The translations under genes were made by a program, and so were the position numbers. Below are positions 1-7,532 of a stretch of 64,000 nucleotides of DNA, in pieces (position 1 is the stretch's first letter; each line of letters starts with the position of its first letter). Under the pieces are notes generated by a model that was given only the letters and a program-made list of their open reading frames with translations, was not told the origin of the DNA and did no database searches. The DNA lies in the NCBI GenBank assembly GCA_016703605.1, contig JADJBU010000001.1, positions 62,001 to 126,000 of the forward strand. The letters are read 5' to 3'. The DNA is from Candidatus Villigracilis adiacens (GTDB taxonomy: Bacteria; Chloroflexota; Anaerolineae; Anaerolineales; Villigracilaceae).

Positions 1-522
1 CGCTGGTTTGGGCAGGGATATGTATGGGAAATCCCCGTGCCGGTCATTGTGATGATCCTTGTGGCATTGCTCGGGGCTTTCATCTTGACCAAGACCTACT
101 TTGGGCGGCAAATATTTGCACTGGGTGGCAATGAAGAAGCCGCCCGCCTTGCCGGTGTAAATATCAATGGAACGAAAGTGATTCTGTTCATGATCAGTGG
201 TTTCATCACAGCGATCACAACGGTCCTGCTGCTGTCACGGGTATTTGCCGGGCAGACGATTACCGGTCAGGGTCTTGAATTTGACTGCCTCACGGCTGCA
301 CTTTTAGGCGGTGTCAGTTTCAAAGGCGGCGAAGGCAGCGTTTTCGGTTTGATGGTGGGCATGTTGATCATCGGTGTGTTGAATAATGCCATGCAATTGG
401 CTACCTTCCCCGACTTTTCGCAACAGGTGGTAAAAGGCGCGGTCCTTTTGATCGCGGTCGCCTTTGATGTCTATCAGAAAAACCGCAAGGCGAAAGAGAC
501 GGTCGCCCGCGTCGCCGCCTAG
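1..522 (+). CDS. ABC transporter permease, RbsC type (5' end cut by window)
   Basis: This is the last ~173 residues of an inner-membrane permease for a sugar-type ABC importer. The frame is open from base 1, so the true start lies outside the window. The family's cytoplasmic loop motif is present (RQIFALGGNEEAARLAGVNI), followed by the AALLGGVSFKGGEGSVFG segment, and at least four hydrophobic helices can be seen. This pattern belongs to the BPD_transp_2 family (RbsC, AraH, XylH). The substrate cannot be read from the sequence. Ten bases after the stop comes a small XapX gene on the same strand, then an esterase and an aromatic-cleavage cluster, so the transporter could feed those genes. Confidence 0.9.
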   Translation, partial: RWFGQGYVWEIPVPVIVMILVALLGAFILTKTYFGRQIFALGGNEEAARLAGVNINGTKVILFMISGFITAITTVLLLSRVFAGQTITGQGLEFDCLTAALLGGVSFKGGEGSVFGLMVGMLIIGVLNNAMQLATFPDFSQQVVKGAVLLIAVAFDVYQKNRKAKETVARVAA

Positions 523-564
523 AGAGTTCCCATGGAAGAAAAACCAGAAAGGAAGAGAAATAAT

Positions 565-735
565 ATGGCGGTTTTGATAATTGCTTTCATCGCTGGCGTG
601 GTAATTGCCGCCTTGTTTCGAGCGCTGAAAATCACGGTTCCCGTTCCGCATGATCTTGCCGGTTTGGTTGGGCTGATCGGCATGTTTGTCGGGAGCATGG
701 CGGTGGATATTATTACAAAGATGATGTCCAAATAA
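565..735 (+). CDS. XapX domain small membrane protein
   Basis: A 56-residue protein made almost entirely of two hydrophobic stretches around a short PVPHDLAG loop. It fits the XapX (DUF1427) family, whose members are about 50 residues and of unproven function. The frame is open from an earlier ATG at 532, but the ATG at 565 has GGAAGAG seven bases upstream and begins the family-like MAVLIIAF sequence, so I chose it. It lies between the permease and the esterase with short gaps and is probably cotranscribed with them. XapX genes often sit near transport or xanthine-type genes, which gives little help here. Confidence 0.75.
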   Translation: MAVLIIAFIAGVVIAALFRALKITVPVPHDLAGLVGLIGMFVGSMAVDIITKMMSK

Positions 736-750
736 AAAGAGGAAGATATT

Positions 751-1656
751 ATGAGTGAAGAAAAAGAAACACACTACGCGGTTCCGTTTGAAATTCCCCC
801 GGCAAAGACAGATCATATTAAGCGGAAGATGTTCGATCTTCCGTATGCAAACCTGTCTGAAGCGCAAAAGCTGGATATTTACTGGCCCGAAGATGGCGAT
901 GGTCCGTTCCCCGTCATTGTTTCCATTCATGGCGGCGCGTTCATGGGCGGCGACAAGCGCGATATACAGATCTCATCCATGCTGCGGGCGTTGAAGCGCG
1001 GCTACTGCGTGGTCGGGGTCAATTACCGAATGAGCGGCGAAGCGAAATTTCCAAAACTGGTTCACGATGTCAAAGCCGCCATCCGCTGGATTCGGGCGAA
1101 TGCAAGCCAGTATCTTTTTGATCCCAATAAGATCGCCACATGGGGCGGCTCGGCGGGCGGTTATCAATCGTTGATGGCAGGCGTTTCCACACATGTTCCA
1201 GAATTGGATGATCTGAGCCTTGGCAACGCAGAACAACCCAGCCATGTGCAAGCCGTGGTGGATTGGTTTGGTCCGACGGATTTTCTAAAGATGGATCAGC
1301 AACTCGCGGAATCTGGCTTGGCGCATGGTGAGGACGAAGATCACAACGGCTCAGACTCGCCCGAGAGCCTGCTTCTCGGAAATAAAATTACTCTCATCCC
1401 AGACCTGGTTCGCTCCGCCAACCCCGAAACTTATATCCACCCCAATGTGCCGCCTTTCTTCATTCAGCACGGCAAATTGGATGATATTGTGCCGCACCAG
1501 CAATCAGTAAATTTTGCGGCAAAGGTTCGGCAGATCGCTGGAGACGAAAGAGTTTATCTTGAACTGATTGAAGGGGCAGGTCATGGCGACCGCAAATTTG
1601 AACTGGTCAAAAATGTAAATAAAGTGTTGGATTTTCTTGACCAACACTTGAAATAA
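751..1656 (+). CDS. alpha/beta hydrolase, esterase/lipase (BD-FAE-like)
   Basis: A 301-residue soluble alpha/beta hydrolase. The oxyanion-hole motif HGG is at residues 60-62 (HGGAFMGGDKR) and the nucleophile elbow is GGSAGG with Ser134. A candidate acid lies in HGKLDDIVPHQ near residue 240 and a candidate His in EGAGHGDRKF near 275, so the triad looks complete. This arrangement is typical of hormone-sensitive-lipase-like and BD-FAE esterases. AGAGGAAG precedes the start. The following dehydrogenase begins 25 bases downstream, and the neighbours suggest hydrolysis of an ester or lactone entering the meta-cleavage cluster, but that role is inference. Confidence 0.85.
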   Translation: MSEEKETHYAVPFEIPPAKTDHIKRKMFDLPYANLSEAQKLDIYWPEDGDGPFPVIVSIHGGAFMGGDKRDIQISSMLRALKRGYCVVGVNYRMSGEAKFPKLVHDVKAAIRWIRANASQYLFDPNKIATWGGSAGGYQSLMAGVSTHVPELDDLSLGNAEQPSHVQAVVDWFGPTDFLKMDQQLAESGLAHGEDEDHNGSDSPESLLLGNKITLIPDLVRSANPETYIHPNVPPFFIQHGKLDDIVPHQQSVNFAAKVRQIAGDERVYLELIEGAGHGDRKFELVKNVNKVLDFLDQHLK

Positions 1657-1681
1657 AAAATTAGGCGAGTAGATAACAATC

Positions 1682-2446
1682 ATGATTGTAGCAATTTTAG
1701 GAATCGGCGAAGCCGGAGGCACGTTTGCTCGTGATTTGATCAAAGCCGGTGTTCAAGTACGTGGCTGGGATCCCAATCCACGCAACCTGCCGGATGAATT
1801 GGATTTTGCCTCAAGTAACCCTGCCGCCGTATCGGGCGCGGATATTATCTTGAGCGTCAATTGGGCATCTGTTGCTTGGGATGTTGCCGCCGAAGTTGCT
1901 TCAATATTATATCCAGGTCAACTGTTTGCGGATATGAACACAACCGCCCCTCAACTCAAACGGGAGATTGCCACCATCATTGATAAAACGGGCGCATTGT
2001 TTGTGGATGCCGCCTTGATGGACCCAGTGCCACCCAAAGGATTGGGCACACAAGTCTATGCGTCTGGGTGCGGCGCCAAACGATTTGCAGAGGTGATGTC
2101 TCCTCTTGGAATGCCTGTCACTTACCTGAATGATGAAGCGGGTAATGCGGCGACCCATAAATTGGTACGTAGCATCATGTACAAAGGCGTCGCGGCGGTG
2201 ATCGTGGAATGTTTGGAAGCCGCAGAGGCGCTGAATATGACCGAGTATGCCCGCGCCCAAATGTTGAAGATCATTTACGACGAACCCATGATTGACCGCT
2301 TTGTGACAGGCAGTATCCAACACGCAAAACGCAGGGCGGAGGAGATGGAAGCGGTGGTTGAGATGTTGAACTCGATTGGCGTTTCTTCTTTTACCAGTCA
2401 AGCGGCTGTGCGAAGATTGAAAGAGATCATGGAGAAAAATCAATGA
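1682..2446 (+). CDS. NAD(P)-dependent dehydrogenase, 6PGDH-like with DUF1932
   Basis: A 254-residue oxidoreductase. An N-terminal Rossmann fold is shown by LGIGEAGG at residues 6-13, followed by VRGWDPNPRN at the cofactor ribose site. The rest resembles the 3-hydroxyisobutyrate/6-phosphogluconate dehydrogenase superfamily with a DUF1932-type C-terminal domain (EAAEALNMTEYAR). Members oxidise beta-hydroxyacids with NAD(P). The gene overlaps the next by four bases (ATGA), so translation is coupled to the GalB-like hydratase. In this cluster it might handle a hydroxyacid from the ring-cleavage product, but the substrate cannot be read from the sequence. Confidence 0.8.
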   Translation: MIVAILGIGEAGGTFARDLIKAGVQVRGWDPNPRNLPDELDFASSNPAAVSGADIILSVNWASVAWDVAAEVASILYPGQLFADMNTTAPQLKREIATIIDKTGALFVDAALMDPVPPKGLGTQVYASGCGAKRFAEVMSPLGMPVTYLNDEAGNAATHKLVRSIMYKGVAAVIVECLEAAEALNMTEYARAQMLKIIYDEPMIDRFVTGSIQHAKRRAEEMEAVVEMLNSIGVSSFTSQAAVRRLKEIMEKNQ

Positions 2447-3156
2447 CAAAAAATATATTGGTTGTAGGCGCACACTCCGCTGATTTTGTCTGGCGCGCGG
2501 CGGGTACGATTGCCACTGTCACTTCGCAGGGCGGAAGCGCGCGTGTCATCGCGCTTTCGTATGGCGAGCGGGGCGAGTCGGGCGAGTTGTGGAAGGAGCC
2601 GAATCAAACCGTCGAGAATGTGAAACGGATTCGTTACGAGGAGGCGAAGACTGCGGCAGAGGCTGTCGGCGCAGAGTTTATTTGTCTTGACCTGGGCGAT
2701 TATCCATTGGACATGACAGATTTTGCGGTTGACCAATTGATTGGCGTCTTTCAGGATTTCGCGCCGAACATCGTGCTGACCCATAATCCGATTGACCCGT
2801 TCAATCCTGACCATCCCGTCGCTTCTCAGATGGTACAAAAAGCCCGCCTCTTAGCGACGGGAGCAGGGGTTGACAGCGCATTCAGCCGCATCACTCCACC
2901 AGACCTTTACTTCTTCGAGCCGCACCAGCCAGAGTTATGTGACTTCAAACCCAACGTGTTCGTGGATATTACCCCCGTGATGGAAAAAAAGATCAAAGCC
3001 ATGGACGCCATGAAAGCGCAAGGGTATCTGCATCAATACTATAGCGAGTTGGCTTCACGCCGCGCCAATCATGCGCGGCGCATCTCAGGCATGGCAAATG
3101 TCAAATTTGCCGAAGCGCATGTCCGCACCCTGCCCTGGGTGGTGACAGGTTTATGA
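2443..3156 (+). CDS. galB: PIG-L family metal hydrolase, likely 4-oxalomesaconate hydratase (GalB-like)
   Basis: A 237-residue PIG-L/LmbE-fold protein. The first metal motif is AHSADF instead of the AHPDD of deacetylases, and the second is HNPIDPFNPDHP; together they keep the His, Asp and His ligands. AHSADFVWRAAG followed by SYGERGESGELWK is, to my knowledge, the signature of GalB, the zinc-dependent 4-oxalomesaconate hydratase of gallate and protocatechuate 4,5-cleavage pathways, rather than of sugar deacetylases. It overlaps the dehydrogenase before it and the RraA-family aldolase after it by four bases each. A hydratase next to a 4-carboxy-4-hydroxy-2-oxoadipate aldolase candidate supports the assignment. 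Confidence 0.72.
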   Translation: MTKNILVVGAHSADFVWRAAGTIATVTSQGGSARVIALSYGERGESGELWKEPNQTVENVKRIRYEEAKTAAEAVGAEFICLDLGDYPLDMTDFAVDQLIGVFQDFAPNIVLTHNPIDPFNPDHPVASQMVQKARLLATGAGVDSAFSRITPPDLYFFEPHQPELCDFKPNVFVDITPVMEKKIKAMDAMKAQGYLHQYYSELASRRANHARRISGMANVKFAEAHVRTLPWVVTGL

Positions 3157-3785
3157 GTATGGATAATTTTTCGCGTTTAAGTGAACTAGGCGTTGCAACG
3201 GTGTACGAAGCCTCAGGGCGTGAAGGCTTGATTGACATTCCGCTTTTTCAGATCATTCCCAACAGCCGCGTGGCTGGACCTGCGCGTACTGTCTTATGCG
3301 GGCAGGATGATAACTTGATGGTTCATGCCGCCATCGAGCAAATTCAACCGGGTGAGGTGTTGGTGCTCACCATGCCGGAACCGGCTCCAGTGGCGCTGAT
3401 CGGCGAGTTGTTGGCAACCCAGGTCAAGGTTAAGAAAGCGGCGGGGATTTTGGTGGACGCGTCTGTTCGGGATGTGAGCGAACTCATTGAGCTGGGTCTG
3501 CCCATCTGGAGTCATTTCATCCGCGTAAAAGGTGCAACCAAAACAAAAATTGGCGAACTTAATGTGATTGTCACTGTTGGTGGAATACAGATCGCAAGTG
3601 GGGATGTGGTTGTGATGGATGTTGATGGCGCAGTGTGTATCAAACAAGTGCGCGTTGATGAGGTCTTGAAAGCATCGGAAGAACGATTAGAAAAGGAAGC
3701 CACTCTGCGCAAGAAACTGCTGGCGGGGCAAATCTCATATGACCTGCACGGTTTGCGTGCAACTGTCGAAAGGAATCAGAAATGA
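3153..3785 (+). CDS. RraA-family aldolase, likely 4-carboxy-4-hydroxy-2-oxoadipate aldolase
   Basis: A 210-residue protein of the RraA/dimethylmenaquinone-methyltransferase-like fold. The active-site segment LVDASVRDVSELIELGLPIW has the Arg-Asp pair found in class II HMG/CHA aldolases (GalC, ProA, LigK). These enzymes split 4-carboxy-4-hydroxy-2-oxoadipate to pyruvate and oxaloacetate and also decarboxylate oxaloacetate. RraA proper inhibits RNase E, and the location makes that reading unlikely. Its ATG overlaps the stop of the GalB-like gene and its stop overlaps the dioxygenase ATG, so the three are translationally coupled. Hydratase and aldolase are consecutive steps of the 4,5-cleavage pathway. 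Confidence 0.72.
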   Translation: MSMDNFSRLSELGVATVYEASGREGLIDIPLFQIIPNSRVAGPARTVLCGQDDNLMVHAAIEQIQPGEVLVLTMPEPAPVALIGELLATQVKVKKAAGILVDASVRDVSELIELGLPIWSHFIRVKGATKTKIGELNVIVTVGGIQIASGDVVVMDVDGAVCIKQVRVDEVLKASEERLEKEATLRKKLLAGQISYDLHGLRATVERNQK

Positions 3786-4744
3786 CCGAACAGCCCGAAC
3801 CAATTTTTGATCTTGCCCATTTTGCCCATCTTGAATTGCTCACGCCGAAACTTGAGGAGAGCAGGAAATTTTTTGTGGAAGTGATGGGGATGTATGAAAC
3901 CGAGCGAAAAGGCGACTCTATCTTCCTGCGTGGTTGGGACGATTACGAACATCATTCTCTACAGCTGACGGCTTCTGCAAAACCCGGCTTGGGTCATTTT
4001 GCATTTCGCGCGACCAGTCCGCAGGCATTACGGCGGCGCGTGGCTGCCATCGAAAAGACCGGCTTGGGCAAAGGCTGGAAGGATGATAATGTGGGGCATG
4101 GTCCCGCTTATTGCTTTACAGAACCTGATGGACATAACATGGAAATCTATTATGAAACCGAGTGGTATCAGCCGACCGCTGAGTTAAAGCCCGCCTTGAA
4201 GAATCAGGCATCCAAATTTTCGGATTGCGGCGTTGGGGTACGGCGACTCGATCACATTAACATTCTTTCAAAAGATGTACGTTCCACGCGGGTGTTCATG
4301 CAGGAAGTGTTGGGGATGCGCATGACCGAACAGGTTGTTTTCGATGATGGCACCGAGAAAGCCTCCTGGGTGACGGTGACCAACAAATCCTACGACATCG
4401 CAATTGTGGAAGATTCCTACGGCGCCAGCGGGCGTTTGCATCACTTTACCTTTGCAGTGGATAACCGCGAAGCCATTCTGCGCGCCGCAGATATTTGCCT
4501 GGAACACGGCGTTTTCATTGAAACGGGTCCGCATAAGCACACGATCAATCAGACCTTCTTCCTGTATGTGTACGAGCCGGGCGGGAATCGCTTTGAGATC
4601 GCCAACGCAGGCGCGCGTTTGATCTATGCCCCCGATTGGAAGCCCATTATTTGGAGCGAAGCCGAACGCAAGAAGGGACAGGCTTGGGGCTTACCGACCA
4701 TCCCATCCTTCCATACGCATGGAACCCCGCAGATCGAAAAGTAA
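3782..4744 (+). CDS. type I extradiol ring-cleavage dioxygenase (two VOC modules)
   Basis: A 320-residue protein with two VOC (glyoxalase-fold) modules, roughly residues 10-128 and 153-275, the usual size for catechol 2,3-dioxygenase-type enzymes. The metal triad can be read in the C-terminal module: His158 (RLDHIN), His221 (LHHFTF) and Glu272 (GGNRFEI). The layout matches homoprotocatechuate 2,3-dioxygenases of the MndD/HPCD kind from memory of those sequences. Where HPCD has the second-sphere catalytic His200 (TVHDTAL), this protein has Tyr204 (KSYDIAI). It overlaps the aldolase by four bases and lies 11 bases before an HpcD-like isomerase. The catechol used is unknown. Confidence 0.82.
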   Translation: MTEQPEPIFDLAHFAHLELLTPKLEESRKFFVEVMGMYETERKGDSIFLRGWDDYEHHSLQLTASAKPGLGHFAFRATSPQALRRRVAAIEKTGLGKGWKDDNVGHGPAYCFTEPDGHNMEIYYETEWYQPTAELKPALKNQASKFSDCGVGVRRLDHINILSKDVRSTRVFMQEVLGMRMTEQVVFDDGTEKASWVTVTNKSYDIAIVEDSYGASGRLHHFTFAVDNREAILRAADICLEHGVFIETGPHKHTINQTFFLYVYEPGGNRFEIANAGARLIYAPDWKPIIWSEAERKKGQAWGLPTIPSFHTHGTPQIEK

Positions 4745-4755
4745 GGAAGTAGCGT

Positions 4756-5124
4756 ATGCCACATCTAGTTCTTGAGTACAGCGATAACATCGAAGTTGAT
4801 GTTCAGCCATTACTGGCACGTTTGCATGAAGAGGTGGTTGCCACAGGCGCAATTAACTTGAAGGGCATTAAGAGCCGCGCCATCAAGCATACCCAATATC
4901 GCATCGCAGACGGCGACCCTGATTATGCTTTTGTGCATGTCGGGTTGTTGATCCGCGAGGGGCGTCCGCTTGAAGTTCAGAAGGATGCCACACAGCGCGT
5001 GATGAACGTGTTGAAGGAAACCTTTGGGCACTATTTTGAAACACGGAAATTGTCACTGACCGTCGATCTCAAAGAGATGCGCGATGGAATTGCGTTGACG
5101 GAACACAATATTCCAGCAAGATGA
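4756..5124 (+). CDS. 5-carboxymethyl-2-hydroxymuconate delta-isomerase-like
   Basis: A 122-residue tautomerase-fold protein starting MPHLVLEYSDN. Pro2 would become the N-terminal catalytic proline after Met removal. Length and sequence (RPLEVQKDATQ) match HpaF/HpcD, which isomerises 5-carboxymethyl-2-hydroxymuconate in homoprotocatechuate degradation, and are longer than the ~62-residue 4-oxalocrotonate tautomerases. It directly follows the extradiol dioxygenase, whose product such an isomerase would use. AAGGAAG precedes the start. Enzymes of this family also accept related 2-hydroxymuconates, so the exact substrate is open. Confidence 0.8.
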   Translation: MPHLVLEYSDNIEVDVQPLLARLHEEVVATGAINLKGIKSRAIKHTQYRIADGDPDYAFVHVGLLIREGRPLEVQKDATQRVMNVLKETFGHYFETRKLSLTVDLKEMRDGIALTEHNIPAR

Positions 5125-5158
5125 TGATTCAGGTCTTTTGTAAACTTGAGGAAATTTT

Positions 5159-5443
5159 ATGATTCAGATAACAGACATTCCAACAGACAGGGCGGAGCGC
5201 TTAATGAAGGCGTTGTGCAATCATTTCGCGAGAAAGATCGATGCGAAATATGACGGCGATAAGGGATACATCAAATTTGGGGATGGAACCTGTGAGATCA
5301 GCGTGACAACAAATGTATTGACATTGAAGGTGGAAGCCGAAAATCTTGAAAATATCGAGCGCGTAAAACGCGTTGTGGTTGATCACCTTTTGAGATTTAC
5401 GCCTGACGAAGAGATAATAATCAACTGGCAGAATTCTTCTTGA
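5159..5443 (+). CDS. DUF2218 domain protein
   Basis: A 94-residue soluble protein. The pattern of a small alpha-beta domain with HFARKIDAKYDGDKGYIKFGDGTCEI and a C-terminal HLLRFTPDEEIIINW is that of DUF2218, whose members are about 90-100 residues. The family often sits near iron-siderophore or oxidoreductase genes, with no established function. A GAGGAAATTTT stretch precedes the ATG. It is the last plus-strand gene of the cluster and faces the end of the large minus-strand operon. No catalytic motif is evident. Confidence 0.7.
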   Translation: MIQITDIPTDRAERLMKALCNHFARKIDAKYDGDKGYIKFGDGTCEISVTTNVLTLKVEAENLENIERVKRVVVDHLLRFTPDEEIIINWQNSS

Positions 5444-5486
5444 TAAATGGTTGGTTCTGATCTTCAGGCTGTAAGGAGAAAATAAC

Positions 5487-5537
5487 TCAAAAGCGGCGGA
5501 GAGAATTCTCTCCGCCGCCTACGCTCGCCTGCGAAAT
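5487..5537. repeat. dispersed hairpin repeat, copy 1
   Basis: A perfect 26-bp palindrome at 5493-5518 (half-site GCGGCGGAGAGAA) lies inside a ~50-base unit that recurs at 49005-49053. Both copies begin TCAAAAGCGGCGGAGA and end ACGCTCGCCTGCGAAA. Reading the minus strand, the stem is followed by TTTTGAGTTATTTT, so it could end the minus-strand operon whose last gene is tatA. It sits between two converging genes. Confidence 0.8.
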
Positions 5538-5566
5538 TTATACCCGTATACCAGATATATACCCCG
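5536..5566. repeat. 31-base TATACCC-type repeat, copy 1
   Basis: The segment ATTTATACCC-GTATACCAGA-TATATACCCCG recurs at 18671-18701 with two mismatches in 31 positions. It contains three phased TATACC units. Both copies are in non-coding DNA. No function can be assigned; a protein-binding iteron or part of a larger decayed repeat are options. Confidence 0.7.
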
Positions 5567-5620
5567 GTGGGGCAATCGATATTCGAGTTTGTGTTTAGAT
5601 CGGCATTGCAAAACCTGCCT

Positions 5621-5785
5621 TTACTGCTGGCTTTGCTCTGAATCGTCTCCCTTGATTCCCTCGCGGAATGAACGGATTGCGCCGCCCAATTCCCCCGCGA
5701 TCTTGCCGATGCGTCCCACCCCGAAGAGCAAGATGACGATAACAAGAATGATGATCAGTTCTGTGGGTCCAAATTTTATAGGCAT
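5621..5785 (-). CDS. tatA: twin-arginine translocase subunit TatA
   Basis: A 54-residue protein starting MPIKFGPTELIIILVIVILLFG. It has one transmembrane helix at about residues 8-22, the FG hinge at 21-22, and then the amphipathic helix GRIGKIAGELGGAIRSFREGI, followed by a short charged tail. This is the TatA/TatE plan, near the lower end of the length range. AAAGGAG lies seven bases before the ATG. It starts 12 bases after the stop of the PanB-family gene, so it is the last gene of the long minus-strand operon. That operon encodes a binding lipoprotein with a twin-arginine signal, which this subunit may help export. No tatC is present in the window. Confidence 0.88.
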   Translation of the reverse strand: MPIKFGPTELIIILVIVILLFGVGRIGKIAGELGGAIRSFREGIKGDDSEQSQQ

Positions 5786-5797
5786 GATATATCTCCT

Positions 5798-6655
5798 TTA
5801 GCTGGCTTTGCCGAATTCTTTTTCGATGGCGTCCATCACTTCATCCGACACGCCATAGACATGTTCCTCGGTCGGGAACTTTGCATCCAAAACTTCCTGC
5901 CGATATTGCGCAAAGGTCTCTTTCATTTGTTTGTTGAAGTCGGCATACTTCTTGGCAAACTTCGGCGTGAAGGTATCGAACATGCCAAGCACGTCATATG
6001 TGACGAGCAGTTGACCCGAACAGCCAGGACCACCGCCAATGCTAATGGTGGGCACACGCAATTTCTTAGTGATGTATGCCGCCAGTTTGGCAGGCACAGC
6101 CTCGAAGATGATCGCGAACGCGCCTGCATCCTGCAACGCCAGCGCCTCGGTCATCACCTTGCGGGCGGTTTCGATGGTACGTCCCTGTGCTTTCAACCCG
6201 CCCAATGCACCCACTGCCTGCGGATGCAGACCGACGTGCCCCATCACAGCGATTCCCATTTGCACGATGGCTTTTGTTTTTTCGATATGGTGCGGCGTGG
6301 CTTCGAATTTTACTGCATCCACTTTGGCTTCAGTAACAAAGCGCGCCGCATTGCGCATGGTCTCCTCGATGCCGTATTGGAAGGAGCCGAACGGCATATC
6401 AGCCACCACCATTGTGCGAGCGCAAGCCCTCGCCACCGCCGCGCAATGCAGCACCATCATATCCATCGTAGCGTTGAGCGTGTTGGGGTGCCCATGCACC
6501 ACCATTGCCGCCGAATCACCGACCAGGATCATATCGATACCCGCATCATTGATCTGTTTGGCAACAGGGTAATCGTATGCCGTCAACATGGTAAGCGGCT
6601 GTCCTTTTTCGCGCATGGCTTGAATATCGAGTACTGTCAATTTCTTTTGTTCCAT
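5798..6655 (-). CDS. panB: 3-methyl-2-oxobutanoate hydroxymethyltransferase family (PanB)
   Basis: A 285-residue TIM-barrel enzyme of the PEP-mutase/KPHMT superfamily. Visible family motifs are LTAYDYPVAKQINDAGIDMILVGDSAAMVVHGHPNT-like text near residues 22-58, DMPFGSF near 83, and KFEATPHH near 112. PanB moves a formaldehyde unit from methylene-THF to 2-oxoisovalerate in pantothenate synthesis. I start at the ATG at 6655 because AAGGAG lies seven bases before it; an upstream in-frame start would overlap the aldolase gene. No panC or panD is nearby, and the surrounding sugar-acid genes make a catabolic retro-aldol role possible. Confidence 0.85.
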   Translation of the reverse strand: MEQKKLTVLDIQAMREKGQPLTMLTAYDYPVAKQINDAGIDMILVGDSAAMVVHGHPNTLNATMDMMVLHCAAVARACARTMVVADMPFGSFQYGIEETMRNAARFVTEAKVDAVKFEATPHHIEKTKAIVQMGIAVMGHVGLHPQAVGALGGLKAQGRTIETARKVMTEALALQDAGAFAIIFEAVPAKLAAYITKKLRVPTISIGGGPGCSGQLLVTYDVLGMFDTFTPKFAKKYADFNKQMKETFAQYRQEVLDAKFPTEEHVYGVSDEVMDAIEKEFGKAS

Positions 6656-6683
6656 GATGTTCTCCTTGATTATTTTTTGCGGT

Positions 6684-7529
6684 TCAGGCTTTTCCACCTG
6701 AACCAAAAAGTTTGATCTTCGATTCGACCTGCGCTTGCATGGCGGAAATTACCATCGCCATCATATCAGTTAACTCTGGTCTCTTCGTATCGTCTAAATA
6801 TTTTTTAGCGGCGCTCAGGTAGGCGCCGCGCACTTCTGTATTCACGTTGAATTTGCACACACCCAGTTCAATGGAACGCGCGATCATTTCATCTGGCAAA
6901 CCTGATGTGCCGTGCAACACCAGCGGCAGGTTAATGCGTTTGCCAATTTCCTCCAGTCGCCCAAAATCCAGTTTTGGTTCCGATGCGTATTTTCCATGCA
7001 CATTCCCAATACAGACCGCCAGCGCGTCTACGCCTGTTTGCTGAACAAAATCAACTGCAAGGTCAGGGTCGGTCATGAGCGCTTCATACTCCGCAACCGT
7101 CAAACCATCCTCTGTTCCGCTCAAGCGACCAAGTTCCGCTTCGACTGCGCATCCCTTTGCATGCGCGAGTATGGTCATTTGTCTTGTGAATGAGATATTT
7201 TCCTCATAGGATAAATGCGAACCATCCGCCATAACGGATGACATGCCCGCCTCCAAAGCGGACCGAATAGCCTGCTCGGCTGAAGAATGATCCAAATGCA
7301 CGCTGACAGAGACTCCCGCCAAACGTGCCGCCTCAACACATAACGCCACCAGCGGGATTCCCCCCAACTCCAATGCCTTCGGATGAATTTGCAACATAAC
7401 GGGGCTTTTCAAACCCTCCGCCGCGCGGATTACCGCCTGCACGCCCTGCAGGTCATACACATTGAATGCGCCAATTGCATATTTTTCTTTTTGTGCCTCA
7501 CGGAGAAGTTGAGAAGTGGAAGCCAGCAT
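6684..7529 (-). CDS. class II fructose-bisphosphate/tagatose-type aldolase
   Basis: A 281-residue zinc-dependent class II aldolase of the FbaA/GatY/KbaY family. Metal-binding histidines appear in VHLDHSS (about residue 81), GNVHG (about 176) and LHGTSG (about 204). AVEAELGRLSG is the family segment that carries the second metal site. Members split a phosphorylated ketose to DHAP and an aldehyde. The gene starts three bases after the DUF1537 kinase stop, so the likely substrate is the kinase product. The acceptor aldehyde cannot be told from sequence. The protein ends FGSGGKA, a slightly short C-terminus for the family. Confidence 0.9.
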   Translation of the reverse strand: MLASTSQLLREAQKEKYAIGAFNVYDLQGVQAVIRAAEGLKSPVMLQIHPKALELGGIPLVALCVEAARLAGVSVSVHLDHSSAEQAIRSALEAGMSSVMADGSHLSYEENISFTRQMTILAHAKGCAVEAELGRLSGTEDGLTVAEYEALMTDPDLAVDFVQQTGVDALAVCIGNVHGKYASEPKLDFGRLEEIGKRINLPLVLHGTSGLPDEMIARSIELGVCKFNVNTEVRGAYLSAAKKYLDDTKRPELTDMMAMVISAMQAQVESKIKLFGSGGKA

Positions 7530-7532
7530 ATC

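Noticed and set aside
304..930. 208-residue minus-strand frame
   Set aside because: It lies opposite the permease, XapX and esterase genes, is His/Asn-rich and has no domain-like sequence; it is a shadow frame.
5464..5745. 93-residue minus-strand frame
   Set aside because: It crosses the palindromic repeat and overlaps tatA in another frame; tatA is the better explanation.
5861..6715. 284-residue plus-strand frame
   Set aside because: It is antisense to the PanB-family gene and has the His/Cys-rich composition of a shadow frame.
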